DNA from: Streptococcus mitis 17/34
GTDB taxonomy: Bacteria > Bacillota > Bacilli > Lactobacillales > Streptococcaceae
Length of the DNA stretch: 64,000 nucleotides
Assembly: GCA_000430305.1 (NCBI GenBank)
Contig: ASZZ01000010.1
Span: 1 to 64,000 of the forward strand
Direction: 5' to 3'
Below the pieces are notes generated by a model. The model did not search any database and was not told the DNA's origin. It saw nothing but the letters and a program-made list of their open reading frames with translations. The translations under genes and the position numbers were made by a program. Shown here in pieces: positions 9,637 through 20,978 of the stretch (position 1 is the first letter of the stretch; each line of letters starts with the position of its first letter).

Positions 9637-9713
9637 TTTGATAAATACATATAATTTACAAACATTTTGAGTCTGAGTTTCTCGAGGGCACAATTTTCTT
9701 TTGAAAGCAACTG

Positions 9714-9747
9714 AAAAAAGCTTCGTCACGCATGATGACGAAAGCCT
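9714..9747 (-). terminator. Terminator of the CorC-like gene
   Basis: Minus strand GCTTTCGTCA...TGACGAAGC stem followed by TTTTTT, directly after the stop at 9753. Confidence 0.85.
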
Positions 9748-9752
9748 CTAGT

Positions 9753-11084
9753 TTACTCTGTTTCTTCTTCTATTTCAAGTTCTGTGATCTGGACTTTTAC
9801 CTTGGTAACACGTCCATTTTTTACCTTATCATTGGTTAGGATAAGCTGTTTGTTTTGACTGACCAATTCATAGCTGAGTTTCTCAGTCGTTGGAATAGTC
9901 CCAATTCCTGTCAAATAATAACCAGCGATGGTATCAACGTCATCACTTTCTAGTTCAACATCAAAGTAATCATTGAAATCATTGAGATTCATGGTACCTT
10001 GAACAATATAAGTATCTTCTCCGATTTGATGAACTTCGATTTCAGCCCTATCTGTTTCGTCATCAATCTCGCCTACAATTTCCTCTAAGAGGTCTTCTAG
10101 GGTCACCAAACCAGCCATACCACCATATTCATCCAGCAAGATTGCCATTTGTCTTTGAGTATTGCGCAATTCTTTTAGCAAGTCATCTACAAAAATGGTT
10201 TCAGGAACAAAGAGTGGATCTTGTAAGATTCTCTTCCAGACGATATTGTCAAAACCGTCTACAAAAGCTGCCTTAAGAAGACTCTTGGTATGAATGATTC
10301 CAATCACATTGTCCTTATCCCCATCATAAACTGGGATACGGGAAAAGTTTTGTTTTAAAATACTTTGGATAATGGTTTGACTATCATCCTGAATATCAAC
10401 CATGAAGGCATCCGTCCGAGGAACCATGACTTCTCTAGCCATCAATTCGTCCAGTGAAAAAATTCCCTGTAGCATCTCAATTTCGTCAGCATCTAGTGTT
10501 TCTTCACTATTGGTCAGCATGTACTCAATTTCATCACGGGTCATTTTTTCGTCAGCATCATCAAAGGTCATAGGAGTCAAACGACTCAAAAGATTGGTAG
10601 ATGCAGACAAAAGCCAAACAAAGGGACTAACTAGTTTCCCAAGGCCAATAATAACTGGCGCTGTACGAACCGCTAAAGCGTCCTTTAGATTAAGAGCGAT
10701 TCTCTTAGGATACAATTCCCCAAAAACGATGGAAATATAAGTCAAAAATGCTAAAGATAGAAAACTTGCAATAGCATAAGCTGTTTCGCCATTTCCAAGC
10801 CAAGATGCAATTTCTCGTCCCAGAGTTTCTGCCAAACTCGCCCCTGACAAAATCGTAATCAGGGTAATCCCTACTTGAATAGTTGATAAAAAGTGGTTAG
10901 GATTTTCTAGTACCTTCAGCAGACGGATATAGCGTTTATCCCCTTCTTCTGCCTTTTGTTCAACACGCGCACGGTTTAGTGACACCATGGCCATTTCTGT
11001 GGCTGAGAAAAAGGCATTTAATACCGTCAAGATAAACAATAAAACAAATTGTAGCAACAAATTCTGACTACTTGGGTCTTCCAT
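9753..11084 (-). CDS. CNNM/CorC-family membrane protein with CBS domains (HlyC/TlyC-like)
   Basis: 443 residues. An N-terminal CNNM/DUF21 membrane domain with about four helices (~5-190) contains the characteristic FFSATEMAMVSLNRARVE segment. A CBS pair follows (~205-340; MVPRTDAFMVD and LLDEYGGMAGLVTLEDLLEEIVGE), then a CorC_HlyC C-terminal domain (~355-435). The family is linked to Mg2+ and divalent cation efflux; older labels call it haemolysin. It is monocistronic, with an extended -10 at 11117-11125 and a terminator behind it. The transport role is family inference. Confidence 0.9.
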   Translation of the reverse strand: MEDPSSQNLLLQFVLLFILTVLNAFFSATEMAMVSLNRARVEQKAEEGDKRYIRLLKVLENPNHFLSTIQVGITLITILSGASLAETLGREIASWLGNGETAYAIASFLSLAFLTYISIVFGELYPKRIALNLKDALAVRTAPVIIGLGKLVSPFVWLLSASTNLLSRLTPMTFDDADEKMTRDEIEYMLTNSEETLDADEIEMLQGIFSLDELMAREVMVPRTDAFMVDIQDDSQTIIQSILKQNFSRIPVYDGDKDNVIGIIHTKSLLKAAFVDGFDNIVWKRILQDPLFVPETIFVDDLLKELRNTQRQMAILLDEYGGMAGLVTLEDLLEEIVGEIDDETDRAEIEVHQIGEDTYIVQGTMNLNDFNDYFDVELESDDVDTIAGYYLTGIGTIPTTEKLSYELVSQNKQLILTNDKVKNGRVTKVKVQITELEIEEETE

Positions 11085-11116
11085 AGTTCTTCTCCTAAAA
11101 TAGTATCTTATCCTTT

Positions 11117-11125
11117 ATTATATCA
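11117..11125 (-). promoter_or_regulatory. Extended -10 promoter of the CorC-like gene
   Basis: Minus strand TGATATAAT, about 33 nt before the ATG at 11084; no good -35 is visible. Confidence 0.65.
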
Positions 11126-11194
11126 CAAAATTTAATACAGTACATATTATTTTTTATCAGTGTCTATTGTAGTCCTTCTTAAACTAGTAAAATG

Positions 11195-11225
11195 AACTCC
11201 TACATCCACAAGTGATATAGGAGTT
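11195..11225. terminator. Inverted repeat between endA and the CorC-like gene
   Basis: AACTCCTA and TAGGAGTT flank a 15-nt centre. The T-tract on either strand is poor (TTCATTTT on minus), so this is at best a weak terminator after endA. Confidence 0.45.
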
Positions 11226-11236
11226 TATCTTATCTT

Positions 11237-12280
<1,044 letters not shown>

Positions 12281-12288
<8 letters not shown>

Positions 12289-13564
12289 CTTCATCACTTG
12301 CCTCAATCCGCTGAATCTTAGCGCCCAGCTGCGCTAACTTCTCATGGAAACGGTAGTAACCTCTATCCAAGTGAACCAATTTACCAACCACGGTTTCTCC
12401 CTGTGCTACCAAACCTGTCAAAATCAAGGCTGCACTGGCACGAAGGTCAGTTGAAAGAACTTCTGCTCCCTGCAAAGGCTGTCCACCAACAATACGAGCT
12501 GTGTCACGGATAATCTCAGAATGCAAGCCCATGCGACGCATTTCTTCTAGGTGTTGAAAACGATTCTCAAAAACTGTCTCCACCATAGTTGATTCCCCTT
12601 TTGCGACGGTCATCAAGGCTGTAAATTGAGCCTGCATATCTGTTGGAAAACCTGGGTGGGGCAAGGTTTTCACATGGACAGCTTTTAGATTTTCTAGTTG
12701 AGAGCGAACACGAATTCCTTCGTCTTCTTCAATTACTTCAACACCCATTTCAAGCAACTTGGCAATCAAGGGACGGTTGTGCTCCCAGACAGCATCTCGA
12801 ATCAAGACATCACCACCAGTCATGGCAGCAGCTACCATAAAGGTTCCTGCTTCGATACGGTCTTGAACCACATTATGAGTCGTACCGTGAAGTTTCTCAA
12901 CACCAGTAATGGTAATGGTCTCTGTACCAGCACCTTTGACCTTGGCTCCCATTTCATTGAGAAGAATGGCTAGGTCCACAATCTCAGGCTCACGCGCAGC
13001 ATTTTCAATCACTGTCACCCCATCAGCCAGAGTCGCCGCCATCATCAAGTTCTGCGTAGCACCAACACTTGGGAAGTCCATATAGATATGAGCGCCATGT
13101 AAGCGATCAGCCTTAGCTTCGATGTAACCAGCTGTCTGACTAATCTTAGCCCCCATAGCTTCCAGACCTTTCAAATGAAGATCAATAGGGCGGCTACCAA
13201 TCGTACAACCACCTGGCATGGATACCTTAGCATGACCTACACGGGCAAGAATTGGCCCCAAGACAACGATGGATGCGCGCATCTTGCTGACATACTTGTA
13301 AGGAGCTTCCTCTGTGATGTCGCCAGTCGCGTTCACCTCGACAAGATGGGCTTCCTCATCAAAATCTACCTTAGCATTTAAACCACGAACCACCTGATTC
13401 ATAGTGAAAACATCTGACAAGATAGGAACATTCTGTAAGACGGTCTTTCCTTCACTGGCTAGAATAGTCGCTGCCAACAAGGGCAAGACTGCATTCTTTG
13501 CCCCTTCGATCGTAACACTTCCTACCAGACGATTATCGCCACCTTGAACCACAATTTTTTCCAT
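12281..13564 (-). CDS. murA: UDP-N-acetylglucosamine 1-carboxyvinyltransferase (MurA)
   Basis: 427 residues, full length. It transfers enolpyruvate from PEP to UDP-GlcNAc, the first committed step of peptidoglycan synthesis, in the cytoplasm. The catalytic loop [15 protein letters not shown] carries Cys 120, the residue attacked by fosfomycin. The KN pair near the start (EGAKNAVLP) and the C-terminal [10 protein letters not shown] segment are intact. Streptococci have two MurA paralogues; this is the one linked to epuA-endA. It follows the DUF1146 gene by 24 nt. Confidence 0.95.
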
Positions 13565-13587
13565 ACTTATTTCCTTTACATTTGATT

Positions 13588-13818
13588 TTATAATAATCCT
13601 CTAAGCGCTTCCTGCCACAACTGATATAAACTGATAAAGAAAGAACTCAAGATAAAGCCCATTACGATGCTGAAAAGAGCTATCAATAAACGGACTTTTC
13701 TTGTATTCTCAGCTGTCACTTTTAAAACCTTTTCCCATCTAACAAGATCCTTTAAAAGGTAAAAACTCACATAAATAAAGAGCATGTGACTGCTTAGAGT
13801 GAATAATAATTGAACCAT
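13588..13818 (-). CDS. DUF1146 family membrane protein (YwzB-like), leaderless start
   Basis: 76 residues from ATG 13818 ([12 protein letters not shown]). Two membrane helices (~4-22 and ~44-68) are separated by a conserved-looking loop ([10 protein letters not shown]). A longer reading to 13872 would place the -10 hexamer inside the coding region and has no ribosome site, so I reject it. The extended -10 TGGTATAAT ends only 6 nt before the ATG, implying a leaderless mRNA. It heads the operon with murA. Function unknown; the family is common next to cell-wall genes in Firmicutes. Confidence 0.8.
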   Translation of the reverse strand: MVQLLFTLSSHMLFIYVSFYLLKDLVRWEKVLKVTAENTRKVRLLIALFSIVMGFILSSFFISLYQLWQEALRGLL

Positions 13819-13824
13819 TTGACT

Positions 13825-13833
13825 ATTATACCA
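13825..13833 (-). promoter_or_regulatory. Extended -10 promoter giving a leaderless DUF1146-murA transcript
   Basis: Minus strand TGGTATAAT; the hexamer (13825-13830) is separated from ATG 13818 by six bases. Confidence 0.7.
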
Positions 13834-13875
13834 TCTTCTCTGTTTGTGCGCTAGTTTGGAAACTTCACTCAAAAA

Positions 13876-14895
13876 CTAGGGATTGTTTTTCAAGTAATCA
13901 ATTGCATCTTGTAGGGTTTTAACGGGAACAATTTTCATAGCCGTCTTGATTGTTTTGGCTGCTTCTAGGGCTGTCTGGTAATTGTTTTTCGCATCTGGAT
14001 GCGCTTTTTGTTCTTCTTCGCTAACAGGATTATCAGGGGCAAAGAAAATCGCGGCACCTTCTCTAGCCGAAGCTACAACTTTCTTATCAATACCTCCAAT
14101 GTCCCCCACATTACCATCGCGGTCAATGGTTCCTGTGCCGGCAACGATACGGCCATTACGAAGGCCTGGGTCAGCTATTTGGGTATAGATAGCCAGACTA
14201 AACATGAGACCAGCACTTGGACCGCCAATACCAGCTGTTGAAAAGCGAATTGGGACATCACTGGTCACTTCTGTACGGTCAATTAAGCCGATTCCAATTC
14301 CATTTTTGCCATTTTCCAAGGTGATAATCTTTCCTTCTGCAGACTTGGTTTGCCCATCCTCTTCATAGGTCACCTTGACAGAGTCCCCTAATTTTTGAGA
14401 ATTGACGTAATCAATCAAATCTTTGGAACTGTCAAATGTCTGATCATTGACTGCTGTGACCGTATCAGAGATGTTGAGAATCCCTTTAAAGGTCGAATTA
14501 TCCGTCACAGTCAAGACATAAACACCAAGGTATTTGAGTTCGATATCCTTACCGGCTGTTTTTAGTCCTTGATACTTGGCCATATTTTGCGATGTTTGCA
14601 TGTAGAATTGATTGATTCGCATAAATTCAACATCGGAAGAGCCACCTGTAGTCTCTTGGGCACTACGAATATCTGTGAAAGGCGTCAACCAAGCATAAAT
14701 CATATGGGCTACAGTAGCATGCTGAACACCAACCGTAACGAATTGATAGGCACCAGCTTCCTTATCTTCTGTGTCATTGACTTTGAGGACCTGGCGAATA
14801 TCTTCCGAACCACCTGGAACCTCTATATAGTAAGGCAAGGGTACCACAAAAGCCAAGAAAGTCGCTATCAAGCCGCAATGACGTATAAGGGCCAT

Positions 14896-14912
<17 letters not shown>
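13876..14912 (-). pseudogene. sepM: SepM/YlbL-type PDZ-Lon protease, frameshifted at codon ~15
   Basis: The family start ATG 14912 (GGAGG upstream, overlapping the coaD end) encodes [14 protein letters not shown] and then hits TGA-TAG. Restoring one T at ~14870 (TT to TTT) gives LIATFLAFVVPLPYYIEVPG and a 345-residue protein. The rest is intact: an N-terminal anchor, a PDZ domain (~125-200), and an S16 peptidase with GPSAGLM (catalytic Ser) and GIDKKVVAS (catalytic Lys). SepM is a surface protease; in S. mutans it trims the competence pheromone. A restart at ATG 14895 (MALIRHCG) is in frame but has no ribosome site. A sequencing error is the likely cause. Confidence 0.85.
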
Positions 14913-15912
<1,000 letters not shown>

Positions 15913-15919
15913 ACCGTTT

Positions 15920-15928
15920 ATTATACCA
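15920..15928 (-). promoter_or_regulatory. Extended -10 promoter giving leaderless rsmD mRNA
   Basis: Minus strand TGGTATAAT, followed by seven bases and then ATG 15912. Confidence 0.7.
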
Positions 15929-15944
15929 AATTATGGGCGAAAAG

Positions 15945-15971
15945 AGAAAGAAAACCGAACCTTGCGGTTCG
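15945..15971 (-). terminator. asnA terminator
   Basis: Minus strand CGAACC GCAA GGTTCG then GTTTTCTTT, right after the asnA stop. Confidence 0.85.
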
Positions 15972-15976
15972 ATTCT

Positions 15977-16969
15977 CTATAAAATATTTTCGTAAGTATC
16001 GCGGACTTCTTGAGGCCAAACACTTGTTTGCACTTCTCCGATATGTTTCTTGCGAAGTAAGAACATGGCCATACGAGATTGTCCAATTCCTCCACCGATT
16101 GTCAATGGGAATAGGCCATTCAACAAAGCCTTATGCCATTCCAATTCCAAGCGGTCTTCATCACCAGTGATTTCTACCTGACGACGAAGGGTTTCTTCAT
16201 CTACACGGATTCCCATAGAGGACAACTCAAAGGCTCCACCTAAAGATTCATTCCAGACAAGAATATCACCATTTAGACCCTTGTAGCCATTTTCAGACTC
16301 ACTTGTCCAGTCATCGTAATCGGGTGCACGTCCATCGTGCGGTTTACCGTCTGACAATTCCCCACCGATACCAATCAAGAAGACTGCTCCAAATTCTTTA
16401 CAGATGGCATTTTCACGTTCTTTCGGTGTCAAGTCTGGGTAGCGTTCTACCAACTCTTCTGTATGGATGAAAGTGATTTGTTTTGGCAAAATTGATTCGA
16501 TATCATAGCGGGCTTCAACAGCTAGCTCAGTCAGGCGAATAGCCTTGTAAATCTTCTCAACAGTTTCTTTTAGGTAAGCAATGTTACGTTGGCCATTTGG
16601 AATGACCTTTTCCCAGTCCCACTGATCAACATAAACAGAGTGGGTCGCATCCAGCGAGTCTTCGTCTGGACGAAGGGCCTTCATGTGAACAAAGAGACCT
16701 TCACCCTCACCGAAACCAAAGCGGGCCAAGGTATGGCGTTTCCATTTAGCAAGTGAGTGCACCACTTCATAAGTAGCATCAGGGATTTGGAGAACCTTGA
16801 CCGATACGGCATTCTCCACACCTGATAAGTTGTCCTGCATCCCATCACCGACCTTACTCAAGATGGGACCTTGCACTTCGACAACTTCTAGCTTATCTTT
16901 CAAATACTGGGTAAAAGTGTTTTTGACAAAAGAAATTTCTTCTTGTTGATGGATAAAACTTTTCTTCAT
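15977..16969 (-). CDS. asnA: Aspartate-ammonia ligase AsnA
   Basis: 330 residues, the normal length for ammonia-dependent asparagine synthetase A. It makes Asn from Asp, ammonia and ATP in the cytoplasm. The class II tRNA-synthetase-like fold shows in [16 protein letters not shown], the [22 protein letters not shown] region and the C-terminal [14 protein letters not shown] motif. The start has GAGGAG upstream. It is monocistronic, with a TATAAT at ~40 nt before the ATG and a terminator behind. No Asn T-box is seen in the short leader. Confidence 0.95.
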   Translation of the reverse strand: MKKSFIHQQEEISFVKNTFTQYLKDKLEVVEVQGPILSKVGDGMQDNLSGVENAVSVKVLQIPDATYEVVHSLAKWKRHTLARFGFGEGEGLFVHMKALRPDEDSLDATHSVYVDQWDWEKVIPNGQRNIAYLKETVEKIYKAIRLTELAVEARYDIESILPKQITFIHTEELVERYPDLTPKERENAICKEFGAVFLIGIGGELSDGKPHDGRAPDYDDWTSESENGYKGLNGDILVWNESLGGAFELSSMGIRVDEETLRRQVEITGDEDRLELEWHKALLNGLFPLTIGGGIGQSRMAMFLLRKKHIGEVQTSVWPQEVRDTYENIL

Positions 16970-17035
16970 AAACTACTCCTCAAAAATTAATTAAAAGCAT
17001 TATACACCTATTTCCAAGAAAAGGAAAGAGCAAAT

Positions 17036-17068
17036 ATAAAAAAATCAGTGCTCCTTCGAACACTGATG
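17036..17068 (-). terminator. Terminator of the Bax-inhibitor-type gene
   Basis: Minus strand ATCAGTG...CACTGAT followed by seven T residues. Confidence 0.9.
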
Positions 17069-17079
17069 TCATGAATCTT

Positions 17080-17762
17080 TTAGTCATTGCGACCGAAGAT
17101 ACGTAGAATACTTAGGAAAAGATTGATAAAATCAAGATAGATACTGAGAGCCATTGACACAACCCAACCTGTCGCCACACGACCTTGTGATTGTTCATAT
17201 GCGAGACGAATTCTTTGGTTGTCCCAAGCAATCAACCCTGAGAAGACCAAAACCATGGCTACGCTAATCATATAATCAAAGAAGCCACTAGCTAAGAAAA
17301 TATTAACTACCATGGCAATCAACAAACCGATTAGAGCTGCATCATAGCTCGACCAATTCCACTCAAGTCTTTCTTAGTGAATATGCCAACTGCCGCCATG
17401 ACAAAGAAGAGAAGGGCGCTTGATACAAAGGCAGATAAAACTGTACCTGGAGTATAGAAGGCCACCACAAAACTGAGGGTAAAGCCGTTTAAAACGGAGT
17501 AAAGTAAAAATACTGGAAGAGCCGCTGGACTATTCTTTAAGGCCATGTTACTAGCAACGAAGACTAGTGCTAGCTCTGCAAAGGTTGCGATGGTCAACCA
17601 GAGACGCCCCTGCATCAAAAAGTAAACCAACTGAGACTGAAAAACAGTCAACATGAGACCAGATACCAAGGCGGATAATCCGATTCCCAGACCAACAAAA
17701 GCATAGACCTTAGCGTAAAATTGATTAAGACCTGTACGACCTTGTATAATAGTATGATTCAT
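17080..17762 (-). pseudogene. Bax inhibitor-1/YccA family membrane protein, frameshifted as sequenced
   Basis: The first frame covers residues 1-~139 (start MNHTIIQGRTGLNQFYAKVY) and stops after GIGRAMMQL. The second begins [16 protein letters not shown] and runs to the normal C-terminus [12 protein letters not shown]. Restoring one base near 17342 (ATG-TAT-GCA) gives [14 protein letters not shown] and 227 residues with seven membrane helices. The family covers Ca2+-leak and stress-related membrane proteins; the bacterial role is unclear. The extended -10 TGTTATAAT and a proper ribosome site precede the start. Sequencing error is likely. Confidence 0.87.
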
Positions 17763-17817
17763 CCTTGTCTCCTTTTCTATGAATATCTTTCCTTGATTAT
17801 AACAAAGAAAGTTAAAA

Positions 17818-18561
17818 TTAGCTTAAATGAAAAATCAAAATACCTGCTGCAACTGCAACATTCAGACTCTCGGCCTGACCCTTCATGCTAATATGGACCA
17901 ACTGGTCTGCACTTTCAGCCATGAGGGGACTAATTCCTTGACCCTCATTTCCCATGACCAAGACAAACTGATCTAAATGAGGCAAGTCACGATAATCTTT
18001 AGAATCCTTGGAAAGAGTGGTTGCCAGCACAGGGATACCAGCCTTTTTAGCTTCCTCGAGAAGTGCTTGGCTTGACATCCGATAAATAGGCAAATGAAAA
18101 TGACTGCCTTGCATAGAACGTAGGGTCTTGAGACTATAGATGTCTGCCGACTTATCTGAAACAATCACTCCTGTAAAGCCTGCTGCATCCGCAGTTCGAA
18201 TGATAGTTCCCACATTACCAGGATCTTGCACATCTTCCAAAAACAAGAACTTTCCCTGACTCAAATCAGCTTGTCCTACTTCTTCTTCTTTTTGAACCAC
18301 CGCAACAATTCCCTGTGGAGTCTGAGAATCCGCCAAATCCAGCAAAATATCCTCTGACACCCAGACAGTTTGCGGAAAAGTAGTTAACTGATCTCGGTAA
18401 TTTTCTAAGGCAAAGATTTTCTCAATCGTCACTCCAGCTTGAACAGCTTCTTCAAACAAGTGCCAGCCTTCAATCAAATAGGCAGACTTGCGGTATTTTT
18501 TTTGGTGTAATTTCTTGGCATTTTTTACCACAGAATTGGCTTTTGAGGTTATAATAGTCAT
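17818..18561 (-). CDS. SpoU/TrmH-family RNA 2'-O-methyltransferase
   Basis: 247 residues from ATG 18561 (MTIITSKANSVVKNAKK). An N-terminal RNA-binding substrate domain (~1-100) precedes the SPOUT knot, with conserved motifs NVGTIIRTADAAG (motif 1), LVMGNEGQGIS (motif 2) and ISMKGQAESLNVAVAAGI (motif 3). It methylates a ribose 2'-OH in rRNA or tRNA; the exact site is unknown. The ATG is 6 nt after TGTTATAAT, so a leaderless mRNA is predicted. An upstream start at 18579 would lie upstream of the -10. It is divergent from the acylphosphatase gene. Confidence 0.9.
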   Translation of the reverse strand: MTIITSKANSVVKNAKKLHQKKYRKSAYLIEGWHLFEEAVQAGVTIEKIFALENYRDQLTTFPQTVWVSEDILLDLADSQTPQGIVAVVQKEEEVGQADLSQGKFLFLEDVQDPGNVGTIIRTADAAGFTGVIVSDKSADIYSLKTLRSMQGSHFHLPIYRMSSQALLEEAKKAGIPVLATTLSKDSKDYRDLPHLDQFVLVMGNEGQGISPLMAESADQLVHISMKGQAESLNVAVAAGILIFHLS

Positions 18562-18567
18562 AGAAAT

Positions 18568-18576
18568 ATTATAACA
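18568..18576 (-). promoter_or_regulatory. Extended -10 promoter giving leaderless methyltransferase mRNA
   Basis: Minus strand TGTTATAAT, six bases, then ATG 18561. Confidence 0.7.
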
Positions 18577-18594
18577 CAATCAAAGGGGTTTGGT

Positions 18595-18873
18595 ATGCAA
18601 AAGGTTAGAATGATTGCCCAAGGTAGGGTGCAGGGAGTCGGTTTTCGTTGGGGTGTTTACAGCCTAGCACTTGAAATCGGTGGCATCACAGGTCGAGTAT
18701 GGAATAACGACGATGGCACAGTGGAAATCTTAGCCCAAGCAGACTCATCTGCTGTCATGGCGAAATTTATCCAAGAAATTCGAAAAGGACCAACTCCTTT
18801 TTCAAAAGTCAGCTACTTAGATGTCAAACTGAGCAACTTTCCTCCCTACCCTGACTTCAAAATCGCAAATTAG
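18595..18873 (+). CDS. Acylphosphatase
   Basis: 92 residues, typical length. It hydrolyses acyl phosphates. The catalytic signature GRVQGVGFRWGV holds the phosphate-binding Arg, and the catalytic Asn lies in GRVWNNDDGTVE. The ribosome site is AAAGGGG. It is transcribed divergently from the methyltransferase gene and lies 77 nt before yidC2, in the same direction. Confidence 0.92.
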   Translation: MQKVRMIAQGRVQGVGFRWGVYSLALEIGGITGRVWNNDDGTVEILAQADSSAVMAKFIQEIRKGPTPFSKVSYLDVKLSNFPPYPDFKIAN

Positions 18874-18950
18874 GTCTCTAGAACTATTGTATATTTTGTA
18901 AAAAAACAGTAGAATAGAAAGGTATAATTTTTAAAGAAGGAATAAAAACA

Positions 18951-19876
18951 GTGAAATCTATTAAACGTTTTGCACTCTCGGCTATGGGAGTGGCTATGTT
19001 GCTTGTCTTGACTGGCTGTGTTAGCGTCGATAAAGCAACGGGACAACCTACAGGATTGATTTGGAATACTATCGGAGCGCCTATGGCTGAAGCTATCAAG
19101 TACTTCGCTACTGATAAAGGTCTAGGATTTGGTATGGCTATCATTATCGTAACCATTATCGTACGCTTGATTATCTTGCCACTTGGTATCTACCAATCAT
19201 GGAAGGCAACGCTTCACTCTGAAAAGATGAACGCCCTCAAGCACGTCCTTGAACCACACCAAACACGTCTCAAGGAAGCAACAACTCAAGAAGAAAAACT
19301 CGAAGCCCAACAAGCTCTCTTTGCCGCTCAAAAAGAACACGGCATCAGCATGTTTGGTGGTGTAGGATGTTTCCCTATCCTCCTTCAAACGCCTTTCTTC
19401 TCTGCTATCTACTTTGCTGCCCAACATACTGAAGGGGTTGCTCAAGCAAGCTACCTAGGCATTCCTCTAGGTTCTCCAAGTATGATTTTGGTTGCCTGCG
19501 CTGGTGTCCTTTACTATCTTCAATCGCTCCTTTCACTTCACGGAGTAGAAGATGAAATGCAAAGAGAACAAATCAAGAAAATGATTTACATGAGCCACTC
19601 ATGATTGTTGTCTTCTCCCTATTCTCACCAGCTAGTGTTACACTTTACTGGGTTGTCGGTGGTTTCATGATGATTCTCCAACAGTTCATCGTCAATTATA
19701 TCGTCCGTCCAAAACTTCGCAAAAAAGTCCGTGAAGAATTGGCGAAAAATCCACCAAAAGCAAATGCCTTCTCAACGCCAAGCGGACGAAAAGACGTTAC
19801 TCCTGAACAACCAACTGCTATCACAAGCAAGAAAAAACACAAAAATCGCAACGCTGGAAAACAACGTTCGAGATAA
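18951..19876 (+). pseudogene. yidC2: Membrane insertase YidC2 (OxaA-type lipoprotein), frameshifted as sequenced
   Basis: A GTG start at 18951 with AAGAAGG upstream. The signal peptide ends in the lipobox LTGC. The frame continues through the insertase core to IKKMIYMSHS and stops; the rest (MIVVFSLFSPASVTLYWVVGG onward) is one frame away. Adding a C at ~19595 (AGCC to AGCCC, Ser-Pro-Leu) restores 308 residues. The basic C-terminal tail (KKKHKNRNAGKQRSR) marks the YidC2 type, which binds ribosomes for co-translational insertion. I infer a base-calling error. A terminator follows at 19881. Confidence 0.88.
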
Positions 19877-19880
19877 GAAG

Positions 19881-19915
19881 AAAAAAGGCTTAGCTGGTTT
19901 GCTAAGTCTTTTTTT
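19881..19915 (+). terminator. yidC2 terminator
   Basis: GGCTTAGC...GCTAAGTC stem followed by seven T residues. Confidence 0.9.
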
Positions 19916-19922
19916 GCAAGTC

Positions 19923-20026
19923 ATACTCTTCGAAAATCTCTTCAAACCACGTCAGCTTCGCCTTGCCGTACTCAAGTACAGCCTGCGGCTAGTTTCCTAG
20001 TTTGCTCTTTGATTTTCATTGAGTAT
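19923..20026 (+). repeat. BOX element A-C (no boxB)
   Basis: boxA (ATACTCTTCGAAAATC...) is joined directly to boxC (CCTGCGGCTAG...GAGTAT) through GCCGTACTCAAGTAC. It lies between the convergent genes yidC2 and pflA. The same junction occurs in the BOX at 48334. Confidence 0.92.
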
Positions 20027-20027
20027 C

Positions 20028-20053
20028 AAAAGCCCGATGTTTCCATCAGGCTT
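20028..20053 (-). terminator. pflA terminator
   Basis: Minus strand AAGCCTGATG GAAA CATCGGGCTT followed by TT; abuts the BOX. Confidence 0.75.
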
Positions 20054-20058
20054 CTTTA

Positions 20059-20853
20059 TTATCCATGTACACGTTTCATATAGTCTTGATAACTTTCGGT
20101 ATCCATGAGCTTTTTAGCGTTTTTCACGCGATCTGCTGTTGGTGGTTTGACTCCTTCAAGTGAATATGGGATCCCCAATTCACGCCATTTGAACTCACCC
20201 ATGGTGTGATAAGGAAGGATTTCAAACTTATCAACATTTTTAAGGGTCTTGACGAACTTACCAAGTTCAATCAAATCATCGTCTCTATCTGTCAAACCTG
20301 GAACTAGCACGTGGCGAATCCAGACAGGTTTTCCAATATCTGATAGATACTGGGCACAGGCCAAGATGTTTTTATTGGTTTGGCTAGTAACAATCTTATG
20401 CTGTTCTTCGTTGATTTCCTTGATATCCAAGAGAACCAAGTCAGTGACAGCCATGAGTTTGTCAAACTTTTCAAGGTAACGTGGTTTATTACGGAAAGGA
20501 AGGGCACAGGTGTCCAAGGTACAGTGGATTCCTTGTTCCTTAGCTTTGGTGAAGAGGGCAATCAAGAAATCAATCTGCAAGAGAGCTTCCCCCCCACTAA
20601 CTGTAATACCACCCTTATTTCCCCAGAAACCGCGGTAGCGCAAGGCCTCTGTCAAGACATCATCTACTGTCCGTTCACGTGATTTATTGGACTCCATAGC
20701 CCAAGTGTCCGGGTTGTGGCAATACTGGCAACGCATGTGACAGCCCTGCAAAAAGACAATAAAGCGAATACCAGGCCCATCTACCGAACCAAAGCTTTCT
20801 GTCGAATGCACCATTCCTGTCACTTGTCCATAATCAATTGTTTCTTCAGACAT
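20059..20853 (-). CDS. pflA: Pyruvate formate-lyase activating enzyme
   Basis: 264 residues. Radical-SAM protein with the CX3CX2C cluster motif (Cys 38, 42, 45 in GCHMRCQYCHNPD) and the GGE-type SAM motif (TVSGGEALLQ). It generates the glycyl radical on pyruvate formate-lyase for anaerobic mixed-acid fermentation. The start ATG 20853 follows AAGGAAGG. An extended -10 (TGATATAAT, ~20891-20899) drives it, and a cre-like palindrome (20867-20881) lies in the 5' leader, so CcpA control is likely. Confidence 0.93.
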   Translation of the reverse strand: MSEETIDYGQVTGMVHSTESFGSVDGPGIRFIVFLQGCHMRCQYCHNPDTWAMESNKSRERTVDDVLTEALRYRGFWGNKGGITVSGGEALLQIDFLIALFTKAKEQGIHCTLDTCALPFRNKPRYLEKFDKLMAVTDLVLLDIKEINEEQHKIVTSQTNKNILACAQYLSDIGKPVWIRHVLVPGLTDRDDDLIELGKFVKTLKNVDKFEILPYHTMGEFKWRELGIPYSLEGVKPPTADRVKNAKKLMDTESYQDYMKRVHG

Positions 20854-20866
20854 ATCGTTACCTTCC

Positions 20867-20881
20867 TTGAAAACGTTTTAT
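20867..20881. promoter_or_regulatory. cre-like CcpA site in the pflA leader
   Basis: TTGAAAACGTTTTAT matches the streptococcal cre consensus WTGWAARCGYTWWCW at 14 of 15 positions. It lies just downstream of the predicted transcription start. Confidence 0.7.
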
Positions 20882-20978
20882 AGTTTTATTATATCACGAC
20901 TTGAAGGAAAAACAAGATTTTTGCCTATTTTTTAGAAAGCAATCTGTTTTTCAATTTCATTTTCAATTACTTATCATT

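Noticed and set aside
13819-13872. Longer DUF1146 start at 13872
   Set aside because: It would contain the -10 hexamer and has no ribosome site.
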